Below, in pieces: positions 34,335 to 41,255 of a DNA stretch of 64,000 bases. The translations under genes were made by a program, and so were the position numbers. Numbering within the stretch: the first letter of the stretch is position 1; each line of letters starts with the position of its first letter. Source of the DNA: an uncultured Flavobacteriales bacterium (GTDB taxonomy: Bacteria > Bacteroidota > Bacteroidia > Flavobacteriales_D > Crocinitomicaceae); NCBI GenBank assembly GCA_903939755.1, contig CAJAII010000020.1, positions 152,322-216,321 on the forward strand, in the 5' to 3' direction. The notes under the pieces were generated by a model. It was not told the DNA's origin, searched no databases, and worked only from the letters and a program-made list of their open reading frames with translations.

Positions 34335-36751
34335 TACTCTTGTTTTTTACGTTGTGTTTTTAATGCATTCAAATAATTCGTCAATTTATTGATTTCTGTA
34401 TTTAGCTGAACAATTCGATTCAAATCAATTTGTGTTTGTGATGCTTTATGTTCCAATTTATTTTTTTCAATTTGAAATTCTTTTATTCCTTTCTCGAAAT
34501 AATACTTCGATTTTTTTAGGTTTTTTAAGGAATAATAGGCATTTGCTTTTTGAATATATTGCTTTGCGTGGAATTCCTTTGGGAAATTTTGTATTTGTAA
34601 TTCCTGCAATTTAATCAACGATTCAAAGTCTTGGTTTTTAATGTAATATCGAGACTTGAGTTCATAATATTGCCTGTTTCTTTTATTGATTTTATAAAGG
34701 TTTTCTAATTCTATTTCAATTTGACGATTAGCATTATTTTTTGCGACTTGCAAGGATGCTTTGGTAGGGAATAATCCTGGATTTCTAGCTAATATGCTAT
34801 AAATTATCGGGTCTAATATATTTTGACCACTTTTCTTGGCTCCTGAATACAAGGCGTTTAATTCGCTTGAAATGGTAGCTGAAAAGTTAATTTCACGTAG
34901 TTCATTATTTATTTTTTCTAGCTGCTGTGCATAACGTATTAAATAATCAATCGCTGCAGGGTTCATCCCGTTTTTTAGTGCGATTTTACCAATGGTTTCA
35001 AAGTTGGTTAGTTGGGATAAGGACTGAATGGTCGCATTATTTGTTTTTGTATGGGTGACGGGTTGATTTATTAATCCATTGACTTGCTGCGCTTCAATAG
35101 GCAGTACTATTTCTATTCTGTCCAACACATTTACGTACCTAATTTCATTGTCAATCAAGTTTTCTCTTGCTCCTTGGAAGGAGGGATCAATTTTTATCGC
35201 TTGGCCCAAAAGCTCTCTTGCACTCATAAAGTCTTGATAGTATTGAGACCTTATAGTAGCTTGGTTATTATACATTTGAATGTACGAAGGATAGGTAAGG
35301 AGTGCAAGTTCATAATAATGATAAGCACTATCAATCCTTGGAATAAAGTTGTCCAAATTTGTGGGGTCGGCACTAAAAGTTTGTGCAGCTTGAAATTGTA
35401 GTTCTTGTCCAAGTAATGAATTTGCTTTAGCTGACTTTTTTAAGGAAGGCGCATCGGCGATAAACAATGACAACTTATTTTTCCAAGCTGGATTTCTTTG
35501 AATTGTTAGTGAGCTCATGATAAGTAGGATCGCTCCAAAGGTAAAGTACATTTTTTTTGACTTTGTCCCTGAAAATAGTTCATTCGGCTTAAATTGAAAG
35601 AGTTGGAATATGGTGGCTGTAAGAAGTATGGTCAATCCAATTGAAGCAAAAAATGCTAATCTTTCTGCAAAAATTCCGACCATTGGATACAATAGGTTAG
35701 CCGCTCCCCCGATGGAGATGAAAAAGAAGAGTATACCGAAAGAAAAAACACTTTTCTTCTTAATAGTCCCTATTGCATAGGCTAAAAGGGATATGAACAG
35801 TAGGAGTGAAATGATAAACATAACGCTTGTAAAGCCAATAATTGGTATGGCGTTAAATCCATAGTAGTAGTTTAGATCGAAAGGAAAGATGAATTTTTCA
35901 AGGTAGAGGTAGTTGGTATAAAAATAAGTTGGAATTCTTTCCCAAAGACTGGCTTCGAATAATGGATTTTCAATAAATAAATAGTCTCGAATTTTTCCTT
36001 TTTCAATCAAGTTTATTTTTAGTAAAGAAATTATGATTCTCGAAGAAAATAAAGCCAGAACAATGAAAGTTATTTTTTTCCAAGATACTTCTCTGAAAAA
36101 ATAGACTATTAATGGAATAATGACAATAAAAGGCATGGAAGATTTCTTGCTTAAAATGGATAGTAAAATCAAAATGGTAGCAAATAGAAGGCGCGAAAAT
36201 TGCTTTTTATCAATGAATTTTATGGTTTGGATGGTGGCGAGCAAAGCAAACAAAAGACTTAGTATTTCATCCCTGTTTTTTAGACTATTAACGACTTCGG
36301 TGTGAATAGGGTGTGCTAAAAACAGCAGGGTTATCAGGAAATTAAATACTTCATACCCTTTTCCAAACAGAACTTGTAAAAGTTGAAAGAGAATTATCCC
36401 TAGTATGGAATAGAGTAATACATTAATGAAATGAGAAATGTGAACATGGTTTTCCGATTCACCAAAAAGGGTCCACTCAATAGCAAAGCTATAGGTAGAA
36501 ATGGGTCGGTAATCATAATTTTGTTCGTCATTTACGGCATAATTAGATTTAAATATTGCCCCTAATCCGCCAATACCTTTTTCCACTAATTCATGCCTGA
36601 ATCGATCTGTACTAGTTACCAGGTCGTCATCTAATGAGTAAGAATGAGAGATTGTATTGCCGTAAAGTAGAAAGGAAAACGCAACAAGTAGGCAATAAAC
36701 TAATTTGTTATTTTCAATAAATCGTTTACTTGAATGATTGGTTTTAGCCAC
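34334..36751 (-). CDS. TMTC-like multi-pass membrane protein with C-terminal TPRs
   Basis: The 805-residue protein starts at a GTG and has about ten to twelve transmembrane helices in residues 1-400. Its loop motifs, SLDDDLVTSTDRF, YRPISTYSF and LAHPIHTEVVNSLKNRDEI, match the GT-C-like TMTC/DUF1736 type (O-mannosyl transferases in animals). From about residue 430 comes a periplasmic TPR-type helical region (YYELALLTYPSYIQMYNN, AYYSLKNLKKSKYYFEKGI) with a Lys/Gln-rich coiled end. It may glycosylate exported proteins from a lipid-linked sugar. Its stop overlaps the second sulfotransferase start. The enzymatic role is inferred. Confidence 0.7.
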   Translation of the reverse strand: MAKTNHSSKRFIENNKLVYCLLVAFSFLLYGNTISHSYSLDDDLVTSTDRFRHELVEKGIGGLGAIFKSNYAVNDEQNYDYRPISTYSFAIEWTLFGESENHVHISHFINVLLYSILGIILFQLLQVLFGKGYEVFNFLITLLFLAHPIHTEVVNSLKNRDEILSLLFALLATIQTIKFIDKKQFSRLLFATILILLSILSKKSSMPFIVIIPLIVYFFREVSWKKITFIVLALFSSRIIISLLKINLIEKGKIRDYLFIENPLFEASLWERIPTYFYTNYLYLEKFIFPFDLNYYYGFNAIPIIGFTSVMFIISLLLFISLLAYAIGTIKKKSVFSFGILFFFISIGGAANLLYPMVGIFAERLAFFASIGLTILLTATIFQLFQFKPNELFSGTKSKKMYFTFGAILLIMSSLTIQRNPAWKNKLSLFIADAPSLKKSAKANSLLGQELQFQAAQTFSADPTNLDNFIPRIDSAYHYYELALLTYPSYIQMYNNQATIRSQYYQDFMSARELLGQAIKIDPSFQGARENLIDNEIRYVNVLDRIEIVLPIEAQQVNGLINQPVTHTKTNNATIQSLSQLTNFETIGKIALKNGMNPAAIDYLIRYAQQLEKINNELREINFSATISSELNALYSGAKKSGQNILDPIIYSILARNPGLFPTKASLQVAKNNANRQIEIELENLYKINKRNRQYYELKSRYYIKNQDFESLIKLQELQIQNFPKEFHAKQYIQKANAYYSLKNLKKSKYYFEKGIKEFQIEKNKLEHKASQTQIDLNRIVQLNTEINKLTNYLNALKTQRKKQE

Positions 36752-36845
36752 GAAAAATTAGCGATTTAATGTCCCTTAATAGTGTATTAGCTCAACTTGA
36801 AAGAACGAAATAATTATTCGTTGTATCTGTATGTTAACCTTTGGC

Positions 36846-37187
36846 TTAATGCTTTTTTATTATGTTATGTTCAATAAGCTTCTTTTCGAAAATGGCATAT
36901 TGATTTTCTGTCAAGATGGACTTAAACATAGAATTTCGCGCTTGGTTATTTTGTTCTAATGCTTGTTTTTTAACATCCTCGGTATAACTTGAGTTCTTCA
37001 TAGCGTCATTTTTTTGAATGATACCATAATTCACCTCATATATTTGATTTACTTGTTCAGGAGTTAATGACAATTCCAATTTCATTTTCTGGGTTTGCTC
37101 ATTTGCTCTTTCTTCTGGAGATTTTGTTTGTGAATAAGCAGTTGTTAGTAGTATAAAAGAAATAAATAAAAGGAATATATTTTTCAT
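36846..37187 (-). CDS. Small secreted LTxxQ/Spy-like helical protein
   Basis: The 113-residue protein has a signal peptide (residues 1-19, ending AYS). It is otherwise helical and charged, with MKLELSLTPEQVNQIYEVN and ILTENQYAIFEKKL. The paired LTPEQ and LTENQ elements resemble the LTxxQ motifs of Spy/CpxP-like periplasmic chaperones and of small Bacteroidota proteins. A role in envelope protein folding is possible but is inferred from motif similarity only. It stands alone, 95 bp upstream of the TMTC-like gene on the same strand. Confidence 0.65.
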   Translation of the reverse strand: MKNIFLLFISFILLTTAYSQTKSPEERANEQTQKMKLELSLTPEQVNQIYEVNYGIIQKNDAMKNSSYTEDVKKQALEQNNQARNSMFKSILTENQYAIFEKKLIEHNIIKKH

Positions 37188-37294
37188 AGCATGATAATTT
37201 AGAATTTCAATGGCACTAATTTAACTAATTTTATCAAAATTAAAGGATATTATTAAAAACTAATAATTAATTTTAACTAAATTTTTAGCTGAAA

Positions 37295-37693
37295 ATGAAG
37301 CGATATCTATCTTTATTCCCATTTACCTTAGCTGCTTTTTTATTATTATCACTTACAATTAGTTCTGAGAAACTGCTATCCAATGATTGTGGGATTTCCA
37401 TTACGAAGTCTTATAATCAACAAGTTTTAGGAAAAAATGTTGGTTTTTTTGTTATTTTTAAGAACAATACAACACGATCTCTGGATGCTATTGATTATAA
37501 GGTAATTTATAAAAATGGTTTTGATGAAGTAAAGGGGACACGTTTATTTACATGGCAAGCGGGCAATTTTTTCGGTCCGAAACTTCCTGGTGAATCGTTA
37601 AAAGATGGTTCAACAACTTGGGTTGATGATGCAAATAAAATCGAAGTCGTAATTAAGAGGGTGCATTTTACGGATGGTTTTTCCTGTAAGTGA
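37295..37693 (+). CDS. Small secreted protein of unknown function
   Basis: The 132-residue protein has a signal peptide or membrane anchor (FPFTLAAFLLLSLTIS). A beta-rich domain follows with GKNVGFFVIFKNNTTRSLDAIDYKVIYKNG in the centre (residues about 48-77) and IEVVIKRVHFTDGFSCK at the end, reading like an immunoglobulin-like sandwich with two Cys that could pair. I do not recognise the family. It lies between a divergent Spy-like gene and the four-gene modification cluster, and may be unrelated to both. Confidence 0.6.
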   Translation: MKRYLSLFPFTLAAFLLLSLTISSEKLLSNDCGISITKSYNQQVLGKNVGFFVIFKNNTTRSLDAIDYKVIYKNGFDEVKGTRLFTWQAGNFFGPKLPGESLKDGSTTWVDDANKIEVVIKRVHFTDGFSCK

Positions 37694-37743
37694 TTTTTTG
37701 CTTATTTCCTTAATGAATGATTAATTATAGCTTTTAGCCAAAA

Positions 37744-38646
37744 ATGAATTTACGTAATTGTATTCGTGCACTTCTCCCGAGTTTTCTCTTACAGAAATAC
37801 AGGGAATCCAAGCGCCGTAAATTCAATAGAAATCTATCTGATGCGCTGTCATCTGGTAAAAGTATTCCACTTTCAGCGCTAACCATTCAATTGGAGGAAA
37901 TGGGAATTAAAAAAGGTGATTCATTGCTTGTACATGCCAGTCTTAGAAGTATGGGATTTATTGAAGAGGGCGCTAATACAGTTGTCGAAGCTTTGCTAAA
38001 AGCAGTTGGCGAAAGTGGAAATCTTTTGATGCCCAGTTCTCCAGTCGTTGGTTTGCAATTGGATTATGTGAAAAGTAATCCTGTTTTTGATAGTAAAACA
38101 ACTCCATCTGGTATGGGCGCCATTTCTGAAAATTTCCGGAAATTAAAAGGTGTAAAGCGAAGTCTTCATCCGACGGAACCTGTTTGTGCCTATGGAATTC
38201 AGTCTGCTTATTTGACAGAAGGACATTTTAATCAATTAACGCCCTACAATGCCAATTCTCCTTTTTATCGCCTTTGTGAATTGAAAGGGAAAATTTTATA
38301 TGTGGGTGTTACCTTAGATAATGCAGGAACCAATCTTCATGTGCTTGAAGATGCTGTTGATTTTCCGTATCCAGTATATCACTCAGAATTTTTTGATTTA
38401 ATGCTTAAAGATGATTTAGGTGCCTTACATCAGGTTAGAACTAAAGTGCATAGTCCGATTTATTCTAAAAAACGGAGGTGTGATGAATTAATCCCGCTTT
38501 TTATGGAAAAAAAGGCGTGTACACAAGTTCGGCTTGGTGAGGCTGCTTGTTTGTTATTTGATGCTGATTTGATGCTTAAGACCATGAAAGAGGCTTTTGT
38601 TTTGGATGGAGTCACAATGTATACACCTAATGGTATAAAGGTTTGA
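37744..38646 (+). CDS. AAC(3)-family acetyl-CoA-dependent N-acyltransferase
   Basis: The 300-residue protein belongs to the aminoglycoside 3-N-acetyltransferase-like family: LLVHASLRSMGFIEEGANTVVEALL, GNLLMPSSP, TPSGMGAISENF, KRSLHPTEPVCAYG and the late HVLEDAVDFPYP. Many chromosomal members act on sugars or amino-sugar intermediates rather than drugs. Here the next genes are a NodB-like deacetylase, a FemAB/GNAT protein and an SDR in an overlapping run, so a glycan or small-molecule substrate is more likely than resistance. Its TGA overlaps the next start (TTGA). Confidence 0.85.
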   Translation: MNLRNCIRALLPSFLLQKYRESKRRKFNRNLSDALSSGKSIPLSALTIQLEEMGIKKGDSLLVHASLRSMGFIEEGANTVVEALLKAVGESGNLLMPSSPVVGLQLDYVKSNPVFDSKTTPSGMGAISENFRKLKGVKRSLHPTEPVCAYGIQSAYLTEGHFNQLTPYNANSPFYRLCELKGKILYVGVTLDNAGTNLHVLEDAVDFPYPVYHSEFFDLMLKDDLGALHQVRTKVHSPIYSKKRRCDELIPLFMEKKACTQVRLGEAACLLFDADLMLKTMKEAFVLDGVTMYTPNGIKV

Positions 38647-39614
38647 AGATAGCGTTTACGTGGGATTATGAATTATTTTTCGGACAAAAATCCGGAACTG
38701 TTCAGCAATGCATGCTGGAACCTACCAAGGAATTACTCCGATTGGCGGAAAAACATGGGGCTAAATTTACTTTTTTTCCTGATGCAGGCTATTTAGTTCA
38801 CGCAAAAAAACAGGAACAAACACTTTCTGATTTAGCCTTGGTTATTGAACAAATTAAACATTGGGATGCCAAAGGGCATGAAACGGGTTTGCATATTCAT
38901 CCGCATTGGGAAGATGTTCAATTTGAAGAGAATGAATGGAAACATGATACTAAAAGGTATAAAATTTCAGACTTTTCTCCAGCGGAAATTAATTCCATTA
39001 TTCATAATTATTTCAATGTGATCAAGGAGTTTGTCAACTCACCAATCGTTTCTTTTAGAGCAGGGGGGTGGTGCGCACAACCTTTTAGTGATTTTATTAA
39101 GGCATTTTCTGAGCTTGGTATTTCAATCGATTCTTCTGTCTTTTTTAAAGGGAAAAACACGAATGCTCCCTATAATTATGACTATTCATTGGCTCCGAAT
39201 AAAACGTCATGGCGTTTTGAATCGGATTTATTAGTGGAGAATGTCCTTGGAAATTTTACAGAATTACCTATAAGTTCTTATAAGTATTCTCCCTTATTTT
39301 TTTGGAGATTGTTTTTACTTGGAAGATGGAATCCTTTAAGGCATAAACCAATCGGGAATGGCGTTCCAGCGAGTGGGGGAGGTTCTAAAAAAGACTTACT
39401 GACGAAGTATAATACTTTTTGTGTAAGTACTGATGGGTATTTTGTTTCGAAGCTAGATCTGGCACTTGCTACCGCTATTCGTGAGAAAAAAACGCATTTA
39501 TTGGTAATTGGCCACCCAAAAGCGTGTACGAAATATTCCTTGGAGAAACTAGATGAATTTATGGTAAAATATAAGCAACAAGTAGAATTTGTCACCTTAA
39601 GTCAATTACTATGA
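38643..39614 (+). CDS. NodB-like polysaccharide deacetylase family protein
   Basis: The 323-residue protein starts at a TTG that overlaps the previous stop (TTGA), and no ATG is available at this end. Conserved elements are FTWDYELFFG (first metal Asp region), HGAKFTFFPDAGYL, GHETGLHIHPHWED (metal His region), SFRAGGWCAQP and the late LLVIGHPKAC. The fold is that of carbohydrate esterase family 4 deacetylases, which remove acetyl groups from N-acetyl sugars. There is no signal peptide, so it probably acts in the cytosol on a precursor. The next gene starts within its stop (ATGA). Confidence 0.8.
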   Translation: MKIAFTWDYELFFGQKSGTVQQCMLEPTKELLRLAEKHGAKFTFFPDAGYLVHAKKQEQTLSDLALVIEQIKHWDAKGHETGLHIHPHWEDVQFEENEWKHDTKRYKISDFSPAEINSIIHNYFNVIKEFVNSPIVSFRAGGWCAQPFSDFIKAFSELGISIDSSVFFKGKNTNAPYNYDYSLAPNKTSWRFESDLLVENVLGNFTELPISSYKYSPLFFWRLFLLGRWNPLRHKPIGNGVPASGGGSKKDLLTKYNTFCVSTDGYFVSKLDLALATAIREKKTHLLVIGHPKACTKYSLEKLDEFMVKYKQQVEFVTLSQLL

Positions 39615-40534
39615 TCAAACTACTTTCTTCACAGGATCTTGATAAGAAAAAATGGGATGCTTTGGTGAGTCAATATACTTCGCCAAGTCAGTTTTTTCAT
39701 TTTTCTTGGTACCTTGATGCGGTTTGTCCAAAATGGCAAGGTTTGGTTTATGGCGATTACGAGCTTGTTTTTCCAATTACGCCTCAATTAAAGTTGGGTT
39801 TTACAATTTTTGTCCAAGCGATCTTTACAAGAGAGTTTAATTTCATTGGAAAGTTACCCTCTGCGGATGTTTTGGTTCAAATTAAACAGGCATTGCATTC
39901 CTATAAATTTTTATATTTTGCTTCTTCTAGTGAACTTGTCTCCATTAACTTGAAAACTTCCATTAGGAACTATCAGTTGATTAAATTGGGACTTCCTTAT
40001 GACGATGTTTATAAGAATTACTCTCAAAATATTAAGCGATCTCTAAAAAAATCCGTGGATGCTGCCATCGAAATTCGTTCGATTTTTGAGCCTTTGACCT
40101 TGATTGATTTGTTTAGAAATGAAAAAGGAGCTGAATTTGGCCACCTTGGAAAAAAGGAATATGCGGCCATTCTACAACTTATGAATAACGGTAAGTCGGC
40201 TGATTTTGCTTATCAAATAGCTGCTTATTTAGACGGAGAGTTAATAGCATCATCCTTTTATTTCGTTTCTCCAACTGCTATTCTCTTTTTGAAAGGAGCG
40301 GTCAATGCTACAGGTAAATCAATTGGAGCAATGGTGTCTCTTCATGATCATGTGTTAAAGACTTTTAGTAATTCGCATACCTATTTTGATTTTGGTGGCA
40401 GTAACGCGAAAGGATTACGTGAATTCAATTTGAAGTTTGGGGCGATTGATATGAATTATTTACTTTTGTCTTCCAACAATCTCCCTTGGCCCTTGAATAG
40501 TTTGTTTGACAAAAAATATAAACATAATGCATAG
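39611..40534 (+). CDS. FemAB/GNAT-like acyl- or aminoacyltransferase
   Basis: The 307-residue protein resembles the FemAB/GNAT-fold transferases: an N-terminal half with SPSQFFHFSWYLDAV, a central LPYDDVYKNYSQNIKRSLKKS basic segment, and a C-terminal GNAT-like half with ASSFYFVSPTAILFLKGAVN and YFDFGGSNAKGLREFNLKFGA. The closing FGG/LREFNLKFG pattern is typical. Such proteins add amino acids or acyl groups to cell-wall or surface-glycan intermediates. Substrate unknown. It overlaps its neighbours on both sides in the four-gene cluster. Confidence 0.7.
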   Translation: MIKLLSSQDLDKKKWDALVSQYTSPSQFFHFSWYLDAVCPKWQGLVYGDYELVFPITPQLKLGFTIFVQAIFTREFNFIGKLPSADVLVQIKQALHSYKFLYFASSSELVSINLKTSIRNYQLIKLGLPYDDVYKNYSQNIKRSLKKSVDAAIEIRSIFEPLTLIDLFRNEKGAEFGHLGKKEYAAILQLMNNGKSADFAYQIAAYLDGELIASSFYFVSPTAILFLKGAVNATGKSIGAMVSLHDHVLKTFSNSHTYFDFGGSNAKGLREFNLKFGAIDMNYLLLSSNNLPWPLNSLFDKKYKHNA

Positions 40535-41237
40535 ACGAATTTTACTTACGGGTGCTTCAGGTGGTTTAGGACTTATTATGGCTGACTTTTTATTGAAAGA
40601 AGGTCATTTTGTTTATTTGCACTATAATTCGAATCCAGCTGCTTTATCGAATCTTTGTTCTTTATATCCCAATCAAACGGCGTGTATTAAAGCGAATCTT
40701 CTTGTTTCGGAGGAATTAGAAAATTTATATAATAGCACAGCCAATGTTGATGTACTTATTCATGCGGCTGGTATTGCAAGTGCTGGTATGTCATGGAAAG
40801 TGCCGAAAGAGGAATTTGAAAAAGTAAACCACATTAATTATTTCGCACCATTTTATTTAAGTCAATTTTTTATTCCTACCATGCGGCAAAATTCTTGGGG
40901 AAGAATAATATTTTTCTCGTCGGTGGTTGCGCAAAAAGGAATTCCTGGCACAAGTACATACGCTGCTAGTAAAAGTGCCTTGATTGGCTTGTCTAGAACT
41001 ATGGCATCAGAACTTGGGGCGACAGGAATTACTGTGAATACGATTGCACCCGGATACATGGATGTTGGAATGATTCGTGAAATTCCGAAGGAAATGAGAA
41101 GTGAACTACTACAAACTATTCCATCTCATGAATTGGGAAATTCCAAAAATATTGCTGAATTAGTACTTTTCCTTATTAATGAAAATTCGAATTATATGAA
41201 TGGGCAAACCATTTCCGTAAATGGTGGAATGGTGTAG
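40527..41237 (+). CDS. Short-chain dehydrogenase/reductase (FabG-like)
   Basis: The ATG at 40527 gives 236 residues beginning MHRRILLTGASGGLGL and overlaps the previous gene by 8 bp. The SDR features are complete: the TGASGGLG dinucleotide loop, HAAGIASAG (NAAG-like), the catalytic Ser in IFFSSVVAQKG, TYAASKSAL (YxxxK), and VNTIAPGYMDVGM. It should be an NAD(P)-dependent oxidoreductase. FabG-like members reduce 3-oxoacyl or keto-sugar groups. In this operon it may act on the product of the preceding transferases, which is a guess. Confidence 0.88.
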   Translation: MHRRILLTGASGGLGLIMADFLLKEGHFVYLHYNSNPAALSNLCSLYPNQTACIKANLLVSEELENLYNSTANVDVLIHAAGIASAGMSWKVPKEEFEKVNHINYFAPFYLSQFFIPTMRQNSWGRIIFFSSVVAQKGIPGTSTYAASKSALIGLSRTMASELGATGITVNTIAPGYMDVGMIREIPKEMRSELLQTIPSHELGNSKNIAELVLFLINENSNYMNGQTISVNGGMV

Positions 41238-41255
41238 CTTGTTATTATGAACGAT

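Noticed and set aside
37744..38646. An aminoglycoside-resistance gene
   Set aside because: The fold is AAC(3)-like, but the gene is embedded in an overlapping glycan-type modification cluster with no mobile-element context, so drug resistance is not the best reading.
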